From positions 2,523,411 to 2,587,410 of the forward strand of contig QEOQ01000226.1 in assembly GCA_010279815.1 (NCBI GenBank): a DNA stretch of 64,000 nt. The letters run 5' to 3'. The notes beneath the pieces are model-generated. The model was not told the DNA's origin, did not search any database, and was given only the letters and a program-made list of their open reading frames with translations. Position numbers and translations under genes: made by a program. How positions within the stretch are numbered: the stretch's first letter is position 1; each line of letters begins with the position of its first letter. Below are positions 11,952 to 24,419 of this stretch, piece by piece. This DNA is from Brachionus plicatilis. Lineage: Eukaryota > Rotifera > Eurotatoria > Ploima > Brachionidae.

Positions 11952-13911
11952 ATATTCTATTAGTAAAATACAACTCTTTTATACTCTCGGAAGGTTTTAG
12001 TTTCGAAATATTCAGAAACTCATTTATTTGATTAATTGAAGTATTTTTTATGTAACAGCTACGAGTCACAATTATTAATTCAAACGAAAATTATTCTTAC
12101 ATAAATTTATCAAGAAGGTTCGGCAACGTGATACTTGGTAAACTATTTTAGCTATAATAACATCCAAGAAGAAATTTTATCAATTTTCCGAATCTGCTAT
12201 TTTTAAATAAATGTGCATTCCTTTATTATTTTTAATTTCCTTGGTTTTTTAAAAAATAAATGAATAATCAATAAATAAATTTTAGAGATAGATTTTTTTT
12301 TATAATATAATGAATCCTAGATATATTGTAATAATCCGATATTTGGTGACGTAAATAGATTAGTTTATTTATTATTAAATAAAAAAAAAGTACCGAGTCA
12401 TTTGGATAAAATTTAATAATTAGTCATTCAGAATTGTATAACAACTTGATTACTTCACATCTTTCTGAGGCGGTGGTGGTGTGATTATTAGAAAAAGATC
12501 ACTATTATTTTTCAATTTTTGCCGTCATTATTAAAATTTATTTTAGAAAGAAGAAATTATGCTGAGAAAATCATATTCTGATGAGTCATTTATTAAAATC
12601 AATTGTTCAATTTTTTTAAATCAATTTGAAAAAGTGAGTGATATTTATTTTGTAAAATTATCAATTGAATTTAAAATAGAATAAAGACTTTATGGATGAA
12701 ATAGTAATTCAATTAGACAGATTTTTCAAAATAAATTAATTCTAAAACATAAATGAATTGTTTAAAATAATAAAATGATTAAATACTTAAAATTTTTTGT
12801 TCTTGAAATTAATTGTTTAATATAATGAGCGTTGTTTCATATATTTCAAAATAAAAAACATTAAATTTAGATTGTTGTCAAACTTTGAAAAAAATTATTG
12901 CTTAAAACAATAAGCAAGCGTAGCTTATTTGAGTTATTTAATTTTTTTTTCTAAACATAAATATATTTTGTTATTATTTTAAATTTTTTAAGAATTTTTT
13001 TCTGTTTAAGATTTTTTAAACTATTTTTAAAAAATGAAAATTAATGATTTTTAATTAAAATATTTGCTAGAGATAATGAAAGCTTTCCTAATTATTTTAA
13101 AACTTTGTTGCATTAATTACATTAAACTAGTATTTTCAGTCATATTTTTTCGATAATCTTTTTTAATCTTTTTTAAGATCATCTTTTTAAATAAAAAATA
13201 TAAAAAATTTCTTTTTAACCTTTTTAATTATAACATAAAATTGAATTCGAGTTAGCTTACTTAATTATATTTTAAATTTTCATATAAATTGATTAATTAA
13301 CAAGAAAATTCATTATTGTTTAAGATTCCTTGAAACATTAATTAAAATAAAGATACATAGCAAACGTATAAAAGTTACCTGTATAAAGCAAGCACACCAT
13401 TGTAAACAGTAAAATCAAGGTGAAAAATGTGAATATTTTTCACTAAAGAGTTTAAAAAAAAATCTTTTTAAACATATCTTAAATCTTAAGGCTACATTGA
13501 AGTTTATCATTAAATATGATTAGTGAAAATATTTAAATAAAAAATTTTTAAATATTTTTTTAAATTTAAAAGCAGATAAACATTTTTATCTAAAGCATCG
13601 AAGTCTGCGAAAGTCTGAAAAATTATATCAAAACAGGTTATTAAAGATATTTTACCTTTAAAAGCTCTTTTTTATCATATTGATAATAAGAATAAAATAT
13701 TTAAACAGCAATTTGAAATTCGAAAAATAGAAAATATTATTTTTTCTTTTTTGGTTTTTTTAATTTTATTTAATTTTAATTGTAAAGATAATTATTAAAT
13801 TCAAATTAATCTTATCTTATAAACTAATTCTCGGATAAGTTCTTCCTTCTAGTAGTTAAGACTAAATAAGAATTCAAAATAAAAATAAATTAAAATATTA
13901 ATTTAAATGAA
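11952..13911. other. Gene-free AT-rich interval
   Basis: Contains the 5' flank of CD36 copy A and otherwise low-complexity A/T sequence. A short GGCGGTGGTGGTG patch at ~12470 is the only GC-rich island. No open frame, RNA gene or repeat pair was supported. Confidence 0.55.
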
Positions 13912-13919
13912 AATTATTC

Positions 13920-14578
13920 GGCATGTTGAAGTTTATGATCAAATGATCAAATGCTCAATTAAAAAGTAAGCATAATAATTTCTTAAATTAACGAAATGAT
14001 TTTTTTTCATTAGTAATGATTTAACATATTATGCTACAGTCTCAAAAAATTATTTTAAGTTGATCATAAAATAAATGGATTAATAATCGATTTTTAGAAT
14101 TAAAAAGAGTACAAAATCCGAAAGACAAAAAACTTAACTTCGCAAAGATAACAAAATTTAAAAACCAAATAATATTTAATGTTGATTGATTTTCTAAAGA
14201 AAACGCCAAAAAATATAGGGTCTAAACAGAGCAGTTCAATCAAACCGATCGTCATACATTACGGTCATTTATTAAAAAATTTGAAAAATACAATATTGAA
14301 ATTTATCGAAAAAAAAAGTGAATGTATAAAGAAAAAAATTTATTTATTTGCATTATTAACTTTACTAAAAAATTAAAAATAATCGATCATTTTAGTTAAT
14401 TTTGAACATACTATTAATTTAAAAATTTTTTTTTTTCGAAATTTTAATTTAACAAACAATGTTAATCAATGTTACATCAAGAATTTTATAAAATTCTACC
14501 TAATTCTTCAGGAAATTTATTATTAAGTATAAAATGAGCAATTTGATATAAAGTTTTTATCATAAACTTCAACATGCC
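13920..14578. mobile_element. Nonautonomous DNA element, TIR GGCATGTTGAAGTTTATGAT, 8-bp TSD AATTATTC
   Basis: Inverted termini GGCATGTTGAAGTTTATGAT lie at 13920-13939 and, complemented, at 14559-14578. The flanks are perfect 8-bp direct repeats AATTATTC (13912-13919 and 14579-14586), so the boundaries are read directly. The 659-bp interior has only a short lysine-rich ORF (14179-14376), probably chance. The same terminal motif, with GGCATC in place of GGCATG, bounds the palindromic element at 17026-17380 and one end of the copy ending near 52443. GG termini with 8-bp duplications would fit Merlin or a similar superfamily (inference). Confidence 0.85.
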
Positions 14579-14586
14579 AATTATTC

Positions 14587-15980
14587 TTACATTTTTACAT
14601 CACATAAAATAGCTTAAAATTCTTCAAAATTTTATTTTAAAAATTTAAATTGTGGAAGAAATTTTATATTGATAGAAAACAAAATTTGAGGCAGTTTTTG
14701 ACTTCTGGATGAGTAGCATTCAAACTAATCGACTTTCATCTTTTCTTGTTTTCAATTTTATTTTTTATATCTTAAAAATTAATCTAATGAGCACTAATGA
14801 AAACAAATGAAGACAAACACTATTTTTTAAATTTTTTGAGGCATTAAATGAAATAAATAAAAAAAAATTTATATCATTTTTTTATTTTAAATCAAATGAT
14901 TAATTTAGCATCAACACAAAATAAATGGCCTTATGAAATTTGCTATTAAATTTCAACTTTCCTAAGATTGATTCGGATCACTGCCAGTTTGCTGTAAAAT
15001 AATGTTTAAAACGTAAATTATAAAAAATGCTTAATTGCTTATCCTGAGATAATAAATGGTCAAAAAAACCTGAGCGAAACTGAGTATATAGATGTTGAAG
15101 AGAAAAATGCTTCTGGATAGGGCTAAAATAATAAAATCAGTGGTTTATAAAGTACGAAAATTATTATTATTTTATATTTTTGGCACTTTTATAATTAAAA
15201 ATAATGAACAAGAAAAAATCAATTACTTGCCCTTTTGTAATCGCTACAATTATTGAATATTCACTAAAAAGTAAACAGTAGTTTATTACGGAGAGGAAAC
15301 TACGGAGAATATATCGATGCCGAATCTATTACATTTTTTTTATAATTTAAAAAAAATCGTTAATTTTAGTTTTATTACTTAATTTAAGTTAATTTTATTT
15401 TCGGAATCAATTACTTAATCAATTTATGACCTAAAAAAATTAAAAGAAAACAATTTTTTTCAGTAATTTATTTATTCAACAAATTAAAAAAATGACAAAA
15501 ATTGGTATTTAAAGAAAATATTGTTAGTTGATTTTTTGAAAATTATGAGCTTTATTTAAATTCATTAAAAATGATTATTGTAAAAATAAAAAAATACATA
15601 AAATTTTTAATGGGGATCCGGTGCAGAGCCTTGGTTTAGGGTTTCGAGTAAGCAAAATGTTTGAGTCTTTTTAGTAAATTAGTCTTAACTTTAACTATGT
15701 GGTTTATTTTTTTTAAAATTAGCGATAAGTTTATTAAAGTTTTCAGTCAGTATTTCTCATTTATTTTAAATTGATTAAAAGTAAAGCTTACTGTGAAAAT
15801 TTGTTTTTCTGGAGATCAAGTGTGTTTTATTTTTTTATCAGTATTCGATTCTTCGGTAATAAATTCTTATTTCGATTCAGTGTTATATTCTTTCAGTAAT
15901 TGTTTCTTAAATTTCAAATATATTTCAAATATTGCGTAATAGTTTCCTTATTTTAAATCGGGTTGTAATTAACTGCTGTA
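14587..15980. other. Gene-free AT-rich interval
   Basis: No coding frame or RNA gene seen. A slightly less AT-rich patch (GGGGATCCGGTGCAGAGCC) lies at ~15612 without an obvious role. Confidence 0.5.
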
Positions 15981-16352
15981 CAGAGTTGGTCAAAAGTTAA
16001 AGTCATGAAGTCAAAGTCAAGTCTGGACTTTGACTTTAATTTTTTTTAATAAAATCAGGGTCAAAGCTTTTTTTTTTAATTTTTTTTTCTTTAAACGGCG
16101 TTTCTAAGGGTTCTTATTTATTAGACCGCTAAAATTGGTACCTGGAACGGCAAAAAATTATATGACGGTGATCCTGACAGATGGATTGCCGTTCCAGCAA
16201 GTTTTTTTGGTGCTTAGTTCAAATCTAAATTATTAAAATGAAAGTCCAAGCCAAGACTTTAAAGTATAAAAAAAAATTTCTAAGTCAAAGTCTGACTTTT
16301 ACTTTGACTTTTAACGATTCTGACTTTAAAGTTTGACTTTTGACCAACTCTG
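15981..16352. mobile_element. hAT-type MITE with near-perfect 8-bp TSD (CTGCTGTA / CTGCTATA)
   Basis: Termini CAGAGTTGGTCAAAAGT and their complement; subterminal AAAGTC/GACTTT repeats in both halves (AGTCAAAGTCAAGTC on the left, GACTTTGACTT on the right). Flanking 8-mers match at 7 of 8 bases. Related to the CAGAGTTGTTTAAAAGTC elements at 2744 and 24565 but a separate subfamily. Noncoding. Confidence 0.82.
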
Positions 16353-16496
16353 CTGCTATATAAAATTACTTAAATGTTATTAGTTTTTACCGTATGGCAT
16401 TTAAGTAATTATGTATGTTTTACATATGCATTTTAAAGCCAAAAAATTAATTAAACGATACTACAAATTAATTATAATGTCAATTATTATATAATA

Positions 16497-18010
16497 TGGT
16501 AACCTGGTCTAACCGGGTGCCCTATTTTTTTTTATTTCGTATTTCGCACCCATTTTGTTCAAAAACTTCAAAAATAGTCACCCAATTTTCCCGAAATTTT
16601 TTTTTCACCCATTTACCTCCGCGGTTAATTATGTGAGGCTCAAAAGGGTTAAACCGGTTAACCCGATTACACCTAAAATTGTATACAATTAGCCCGAAAT
16701 TTAACCCTAAAAACAGAATTTTAACCCATTTAACCTATTTAGGAGGAAAACTATTAAATTTATTAATAAATTTATTAGGCGATTCTTTAATTGATTTTTA
16801 AATAATAATTTGTTAAAAAATAAATTAATATTTTACGATTTGATTGCATTCTATAACAATTAATGATAAATTAAAAACAAAAAAGACAAAACAAAACAAG
16901 AGTGAGTTTTAAGAAGTATTTAAAAAAAAGAAAGAGTTAATCGTCACAATCATCGCATAAAAATTCTTTGTTTGTTTTTTTTTTAAATTCTTTTGGTAAA
17001 CAACTATAACAAACCCAATTTGAGCGGCATCTTGAAGTTTAGGATCAAAAAAATCAGATCAAAAAGTAATTTTTTTATAACTTTTGAATGGTATTTGATT
17101 AAATCTCTCTGCAAAATGCTAAATAATCCAAAAAACATGCTGAATATTAGAAAAGGCTCTGCAAAAACTCTGCAATTAAATTTCGCAGTTGAATTAAATA
17201 CTTTTTAGTGACATGCATTTTACTGCAAAATTGCAGAGTTTTTGCAGAGCCTATTCTAATATTCAGCATGTTTTTTGGATTATTTAGCATTTTGCAGAGA
17301 GATTTAATCAAATACCATTCAAAAGTTATAAAAAAATTACTTTTTGATCTGATTTTTTTGATCCTAAACTTCAAGATGCCATTTGAGCATCCTTTACAAG
17401 AAAACCATTTTTTTAATTTGAAATAAAAACTTTGTTTTGAATAGAAAAATATTTTTTTTTGAGAGTGAGAGAGAGAGAAAATGAAATTACAATTTTTTAA
17501 TTATCGAAAAATAGCGTCGCTGCATTTTTATAGTCTTATTCGGTTAAATGGGTTAAATAGAATCTTATTTGGACTAATTGGGTGATTTTTTTGACTAATA
17601 GGGTTAAATCTATTTAACCTTTTAAGCCCTAAAAAAAACCCCATTAGATAAAGCCCTAAGGACATTTCCTAAAATTCTAAAAAAATTCTCTTAGATACTT
17701 TAGCATGTGCTGAATCTAACAAGCGAAATAGGTTAGAGCTTAAGTATTACCTAGGGCCTTAAAGCACCCTTCTCCCGAATCACTAATTCGAGGCTTTTTC
17801 ACCTCATTAGGCGTAGTCGAACTTTAAGAGAAAAAAAAGCATATAACGATTTTTTTTTTAAATATTTCTCACATATCATTCGATTTCTCTCCTCGAGTTC
17901 TACATATCAAGATATTTTTTTAGGTAGCAGCTTTAAAAATGAAGGAGATATAGGGGTTTTTCAAATTCGTTCACCCTATTAACCCATAACCCCTTTAGAC
18001 TAGGTTACCA
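16497..18010. mobile_element. Nonautonomous TA-flanked DNA element with TGGTAACCT termini, carrying a nested MITE
   Basis: Left end TGGTAACCTGGTCTAA after TA (16495-16496); right end TTAGACTAGGTTACCA before TA (18011-18012). The interior near both ends is full of GGTTAA / TTAACC motifs (for example AACCGGTTAACCCG at ~16650 and GGGTTAAA at ~17545 and ~17600). No transposase remains. TA duplication fits the Tc1/mariner-pogo group. A palindromic MITE is inserted at 17026-17380. Confidence 0.8.
17026..17380. mobile_element. Palindromic MITE nested in the 16497-18010 element, TSD ATTTGAGC
   Basis: A 355-bp near-perfect palindrome: arms of about 140-165 bases starting GGCATCTTGAAGTTTAGGAT fold back with few mismatches around an asymmetric centre near 17190. 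Perfect 8-bp direct repeats ATTTGAGC flank it (17018-17025, 17381-17388). Open frames on both strands here are products of the palindrome, not genes. Same terminal motif family as 13920-14578. Confidence 0.92.
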
Positions 18011-19912
18011 TAAGTGTTCAACAACTTTTATTTAAAAACAATAGACTAATTTAACAATATTTTAAATCAAATAAAGTAATATCTAAGCTAGTTTTATAAG
18101 TAATATCCAAATCATCTTCTTAGTCACCCAGTCTTCCGCTTCTTTATTTGTTTTAAAGGTACATTTATAAAACCAATTTTTAAAATTTTTGACTATTTTT
18201 GGTTTTTCAATTTTTTCATTTTCATTTACCGATTCATCGGAATTAATTAAAGTTATATTGAACCAAATTGTACCGTATTCCCTCGTTCGATATTGCAGAC
18301 TCAGAATCCGAAACACAACTTTGACGCAGGCAATAAACACCATCTCGCCCATGTTAAAACATTCTTAACTTACACCGCATGCGTCAAAGTTGTGTTTCGA
18401 GTCTTGGCCAACGTTGAAAGTAAGGATTTCTAATTTAATGCAGCATTAACAATAGAGTTTCTGTCAAAAATATAAAAATTATTTTTTTGAATCATGAATT
18501 TGATGCAGCATCACAAAAATAAATGAATTTTTTTATTATTCGATTAAAAAAAAAACTAAATTTGATTTTTGACGCGGCATTACTATTTAGAAAAATTTAA
18601 AATTGACTAGAAAAATATGGTAAACATTTTAAAAATTAATAAAAATTAAATATCGAGTCGAAATAACTATGAGAATTAAAAAAACAAGATTTAATCACTT
18701 GAATTTTTTGTCTTTTTATTTTTGAACCTTTAGGTCTACCTCGTCTTTTTACAACCCCTGCATTGTCTAAGTTTACTTGAATTGTTTCTTAATAAAATAA
18801 AATAACACGATAATAAACGATTATGTCGATGAAAAAAAAATAAAAAAATAATCAAATAAAATAAAATTATGCTGGTTTATGTGTGCGTTTAATAAATCTT
18901 TGATAACATTAATGTATAGCACTTAAGTAATAAAAAATATCGAAAAATTGTATCCCTTTTAAATATCAGTAATTTTTTCTTTAGTAATAGTTTACGTTCC
19001 ATAATAAACCATATTGAATCTCACTAAAGTATCCACTTAATTTTATGGAAAAGGGCGAGCCTTTCTCATTTTATAAGATTAATAAAATGCTTAAGCAATT
19101 TAAAATAACAAAAAGCATAATTTTTTCTTTCTATCAAAGAATTTTTGGTTTTTTGTAATTGAAAAAATTTATTTTTCTATGTTTTCAATTTTAACTATTG
19201 TTGCTCCAGAAAAAGTAGATAGTTTTCTAAAAAAGTTTTTTAGTTAAGACAATAAATTTTAGTCAACCGATAGAGCGATTGTTAGAAGGATCTTGTATAA
19301 GAGTTTGTTTTGGGGTAATCGATGTTATATTGGCTGTTTTATTTCTATCAGGGGATCTAACTAGTTTTAAACTTAATTTAAAAGATGGATTCAGTTTGAT
19401 TCAAATTGGATACCTTATTTTATTAATTAACCTCCTTCAGGAACACTAACTTCTTTTTTTGCCGGATTACCATGAACGACATCACCAGAATCAGTTTCTT
19501 CCATATCTTCTTATAAATCATTGATTTGCTTTTTTGATTTCCTATGGAGGCTCGGATTCAGAAGGAGATTTGATTTACTTGTATTTTGATAACATATTGA
19601 GTATAATGAGACATAGAATTTAAGACCGATGAAGATACTTTTTTATAGCCTGAATGACTTTAGGTCTATTTTTTACTCTATTTCGTCAATACTCTTTCGA
19701 AGCTGAAATTAAGGAACTTTGATATGTAGATTTTTTAATTTGAATCGGAATTGGAAAATGGGATTTATGTTGCATTAACTCAAACAAAATTGAATTCTTT
19801 TTTAAAATGCTTCTGAAGTGTAAAAAATAGTTAATAAATTGTATATTTTTTTATTAATTTTTAATTAATAAATTTTATTTTTCGAAAAAAAATTGTAAAA
19901 AAAATTTATAAA
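18011..19912. other. Intergenic; scattered possible coding remnants
   Basis: On the minus strand 18352-18083 encodes 89 residues I do not recognise; 18800-18690 reads in one frame as a lysine/arginine-rich segment with the AT-hook core RRGRPKGSK; 19515-19440 reads MEETDSGDVVHGNP. AT-hook segments like this occur in transposases and chromatin proteins. No splice-consistent gene could be built, so these are noted as probable transposon or gene debris. A 20-bp inverted repeat lies at 18309-18328 / 18380-18399. Confidence 0.35.
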
Positions 19913-22709
19913 TTAAATATTAATGGTGTTTCCTTCTTTAAAACTGATTCTTTCGAGGAATGAAGTCGATGATTGATCCTTTATAAGTTTTTTTTTCTAG
20001 AGAAAAAGTTTAATGTTTGTGACTTGTTTCATTTTCAAAAAGTTACCTTGAAAAAATGTTTTTTTATTGCGTTCTTAGCTTTTGGACCAGACAAAACAAA
20101 AAAAGATAATAAACCAACTAACAGTAGAACATAGGGTAAACATTTGACTATCTTATAGCCGAACTTAAGATCATTTAATTTATCTTTGAAATGCTTCTCA
20201 AGGTATATTTTCTTTAATTAAAATAAAAGAAAAATTAATATTTTTCGACTTTAAATTCAAACTCCTAAATCAAGCTAAATTAAAATCTTATCTTTGAAAA
20301 AAAAATCAAAATTTTTTTTTGAAAAGATAAAGTTTATCTTTTCAGATATTAAAACATTTTACATCTAATGTCGTTTTTTAATTGATTACTTACTTCATCA
20401 AACCAGAAAAACGGAAAAAGTATCGGATTGATATTTTTAACAGTACTAGAAATAAAAAATTAACTTTAATTTAAAAAATAAAATAAAACTTTTACTCAAT
20501 ATTCTTATTTCTGAACAAAAAAACACTGATTTGAAGTCGCACATTTCCTTCAATTGGTGTTCCTGATATCTTTCGAAAAATTTAATAAAATCAAGTTAGA
20601 TCTGACTTTTTATTACTGGTTCATAATGAATTATGAAATCATGCTTGTCTTTATCAGGTTTTAACCCGATCACTGAGTTGAAAAATTTTTCATCGGCATT
20701 CAAAAAATGTGGTTGAGATATAAAACTTGAAACTCCTTTAGAATTTTTTTTAGTCAATAAAAATATAAATTTTTGAAAAATTTTACCATCTTGGCATTTG
20801 CTTAGATTATAGACTCCATTTCCGAGGCATTTTTCATCAATAAAACCTTCTTTTTTCATATTTGAGCATGAAAATATATCAGAAGGCAAATGAAAATCAT
20901 AGGTGGGTATTCCGTCAATGACATTATCCCTCAAATACGTCATTGAGTACGATCTTTTCTTTTTCAGCATATTTTATTTATATTTTATTAATTAAGAATG
21001 TTCTTGATCAGAAAACTTTTTAGCTTCAAAACTTTTAGATTGATCATTGAATTGATTAAAATGAAATATCAAATTCTATATCATTTAGAAGCTTTTTTCT
21101 AGATAATTGAGATTTTTTTCCTTAAAAAAAAGACAATATTATGGCAAAATTTAATTTATTGTACATTTTTATATTTTTACATTTTTACATTTTTGAGAGA
21201 AAAAATAAAAATCTCAAAATAAAAAAACTTAAAAAAAGTTTCATTAAGAAATGTAAAAATAAATTCGCAATTAATTAAAAGGGATTTTCAAAAAATTATC
21301 CTTGATTTTTACATTTAAATTTTTCTAAAACTCCTTTTTAAGTAATTGCGAATTTATTATTACTTTTCTTAATGAAACTTTTTTTAAGTTTTTTTATTTT
21401 GAGATTTTTATTTTTTCTCTCAAAAATGTAAAAATATTTAATTATAAAAATGTACAATAAATTACATTTTGCCAATATTATTCATTTTATAAAACTATAT
21501 AAAATTTAAAAATTAAAAAATATCTTAAAAAGATTATCTAGAAAAAAATTTGACTTGATATTAAATCTTATATTTATTTTAAACAATTCAATGAAAAATA
21601 ATCAATAAGGTACAAAGAAGGTAAAAAGCGTAGTCATAAAAAATACATTAGAATCAAATTTACCTGCACAGTTCATAATTGAATGTGTAAATTTTTTCAG
21701 TTCGCTTTAAAAATGGAGGATTAAAACTTCCGTCAGTACCTTGAATAGAATTTGCTCTCTCAGAATTCCAATAATCAAGCTTTCTTATTTTTATTTTTTA
21801 TTTAAAAATTGCAAAAAAAAAAAAACAAAATTTACTTTTTTCCATTCCATGAGACAACCTTAGCTATGTTGTTTGTGTTGTTAGCCCCAGTCTCAACTAG
21901 CAAAAAAGGCCGCTCTGTAGCATTTTTCTTTAAAAAAAATTTAATAAAAAAAAATGAATAAAGCAGAATTTACATTTAATAATAGACCGAATTTATCATC
22001 GGTAAATTTATGGGGTAGCGTTTCTTTTGCTAAATGCATTAATGGATCGTAGTAACCTGAAACAATATCTCTTATTGATCTAGTGACAAACAATTTGGTC
22101 TCAAAGTAATCAAACAATAAACCAATTGGTAAAAAATGACCAAAATTCAAACTTTTCTCAATCATTCCCTTCAAAAAATTGTTGAATAATATATAAAAAG
22201 ATGGAACAATTTTTGTTACCGCAAAAGGTACATTTAACACTGTGACGATGTCGGACTCATTTCCAATTGACATCGATGGTTCAAAATACAAGCTGAAAAC
22301 AGGGTTATATTTTAACTTATTTTTGTTTAAGAATTCAATATTGCGTTTTTCCAAAATTTCCCTATAAACATAAGGTCCACGCTCTATCAGCACAGGTTTA
22401 GCTCCATCCAAGAACTCATCCGGATTTTGAATATGAAAAAAATAGTATCTTCGGTACAGGCGTACTGGTGGACTGGCCCATAGTTTTAATCGGCTTGAAT
22501 TTGGTCTTAGAATAAGATACTAAATGTGTACTTAAAAGGTTAGGAGAAAAAAAAAGATAAAATTTTGATAAAATTCGAACCTGCTGAATTGTTTGTCTAA
22601 GAAAAATCTCGCCATAAAAAAATGTTGCTATAGATGTCAAAACAAATAAACCACTTATGACCATGATTAATTTTTTAAGATAAAATTTGGAATTCTCTGA
22701 GAGCATCAT
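19913..22709 (-). CDS. CD36/scavenger receptor class B family protein (copy B)
   Basis: Second family member, about 500 aa after splicing. Starts at 22709 with an N-terminal membrane helix (LIMVISGLFVLTSIATFF); the next exon begins near 22520 and reads ...LWASPPVRLYRRYYFFHIQNPDEF, KGPYVY-type RGPYVYREIL, then SGYYDPLMHLAKE, GTDGSFNPPFLKR and ...NYELCR|SYSMTYLRDN, CLGNGVYNLSKC, SSFISQPHFLNADEKF. The last two exons hold the C-terminal helix (CLPYVLLLVGLLSFFVLSG) and a cytoplasmic tail ending at 19913. Two introns (22169-22219 and 20736-20786) are each 51 nt and stop-free in frame, so a naive reading extends through them. The intron after the CR codon spans roughly 20971-21665 and contains a long palindrome. 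This copy has fewer ectodomain cysteines than A and C (GFIDEKC lacks the first), so its disulphide pattern may differ. Confidence 0.92.
21085..21545. repeat. Long imperfect palindrome inside an intron of CD36 copy B
   Basis: Sequence from about 21095 (TTTTTTCTAGATAATTGAGA) to 21270 is repeated in reverse complement from about 21310 to 21540, including TTTTGAGAGAAAAAATAAAA / its complement and AAGTTTCATTAAGAAA / TTTCTTAATGAAACTT. Arms are ~180 bp with scattered indels. Looks like a foldback MITE; boundaries and target duplication are not clear. Confidence 0.75.
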
Positions 22710-23519
22710 TTAAAAAAGAGTGATAAAAAGAAAAAACGATCAAATATGTTTATTTCTTTGTTTTATTTTTAATTTTTATATAGGGAGAGTAATAATAAGT
22801 CAGCTGATCTTATTGACTTGAAATTTAAATGAGGACAAGATTATGTTTTAAAAAACTGTGGTTTAAAAAGTTAGAAAAAAAGCAAAATTTTCGTTCTATA
22901 TCGTTTAAAATTATCAACAATAAATAAGAAAATTTTCATTTCTAAACATATTTGATTTGTTTTTACATCTCTAACTTTGCAATCAAACTCTATTGTCAAA
23001 TATTACCTTCCAAAAAAAATTTCATTTCTGTTTAAAGAGATTCAAACTTCAAAATTCAAACAAAAGCATTTTGTAAATATTTATTTAACTATTATTTATT
23101 AACTAAATAAAATGAAAAAATTAACTTTTTATTTTAGTTTAATTTTAAAGGATCTTTTTTTTATGTTTGCTAAAAATTTAAATTATAATTTATAGTCAAT
23201 TATGATTTGAATTGATTTTAAACTTATTTGAAACGTGTTCCAATTGATTCTAAATATTAAAGTGGACGATTTTTTAATTTTATCTTTAAATTTTTCACAG
23301 TACTAGATCTCTATAGATACATTTATTGACTATTTAAATTGAATGATATTATATAATTTTATATTCGCTAAAATAACATATATTACTAAAATTTAATTTT
23401 TTATCAAAAATTTATCTTTTTAAATTCTATTAATAATAACTTATATTTTAATTAAAAAAAAATTATTCACGTAAAATCATGGCGTAGCAGTACTGTAATA
23501 ATTTTATTAAAAGTTAGTA
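22710..23519. other. Upstream region of CD36 copy B; isolated TIR-like end
   Basis: AT-rich and noncoding. At ~23464-23498 there is an orphan transposon end, CACGTAAAATCATGG...GTAGCAGTACTGTA, resembling the right end of the element at 47395-48223. No matching left end was found nearby. Confidence 0.5.
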
Positions 23520-24121
23520 AACCTCGGAAGCTACCCCGGGATTATAGGATGTATATAGCCATAACCTTATACATAATACATGGTCGATGTTACATTTGTT
23601 CCAAAAAGATTAACAAATCTTTTACAGCCAGCAGACATTGCCTGGTTTAGAAAATCTTTGTACCGTAATTATTGGAATGACTGGCTTATCAATTCCGAGA
23701 AAACTTATACCGAATCAAACGGCCGGAATTACGTCAATACGATTGATTTTTTTCATCGACAACTTAGGCATTATATAATGAATCAACAATTCATCGATGA
23801 TGTTGAAGACGATGAAGCTCAAAACATTAATGGTTTTAATTCTGGTGAAGAATTAAGTACTGCTAGACCAGATGAGAGCGATGAAGGTTTTGAAATGGAA
23901 CTTGAATCAATATTTTTTTATTTTTTTTTAATATTATTTAAATCTAATAGTCTCTATATAAGCCCAGGCAAATTTTTTTTCAACCCCATTTCCTAAAATA
24001 AATTTTTTAGTTAAACCCCGGCGTCATTGATTGTTTTTTAAATTTATATGAGTAACCCTTTTTTTTAAATTAGTGTCCCATTATTTTTTTTCTGAAGCCC
24101 ATGGGGTAGTTTCCGAGGTTT
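23520..24121. mobile_element. Internally deleted pogo-like element, TIR AACCTCGGAARCTACCCC
   Basis: Termini AACCTCGGAAGCTACCCC (from 23520) and the complement of AAACCTCGGAAACTACCCC (to 24121), each next to TA. Only about 600 bp remain, with the C-terminal end of a DDE transposase inside on the plus strand. The missing N-terminal and catalytic parts make it nonautonomous. Confidence 0.78.
23580..23996 (+). pseudogene. C-terminal fragment of a pogo/Tigger-type DDE transposase
   Basis: The open frame begins VPKRLTNLLQPADIAWFRKS, closely resembling the LLQPxD segment that precedes the end of the DDE_1 endonuclase domain of pogo-like transposases, followed by a W-N-D-W segment and an acidic C-terminal tail (FNSGEELSTARPDESDEGFE). 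The DNA-binding N-terminus and the first catalytic acids are absent upstream because the element is internally deleted. The last ~25 residues look like read-through into noncoding DNA. Confidence 0.72.
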
Positions 24122-24419
24122 TACGGTAAGCTTACATAAAATTACGTTAGCTTACATTTTCTAACCATGTTCTTACCAACTTATATTCACGTAAGATTAC
24201 GTAAGCTACTAAAAATAATGTAAAATGACGTAATTTAGCCGATTCTGTACCCTTAATAAAAGCACTGTATTTGATGATTATCAAGACCATGTTTTGTATT
24301 TTTTTAATTTCGGATTATTCAAACAATTGGTTATTTAATTTTGTAGCCTTTATCAATAGCCCAAGAACTGATACAAATAATAATGCCATGCTCACAAAAT
24401 TAAGGACTATATTTTCCCC

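Noticed and set aside
17147..17426. Mirror-image ORFs on both strands
   Set aside because: They are the same palindromic MITE read in two directions; no codon bias or homology.
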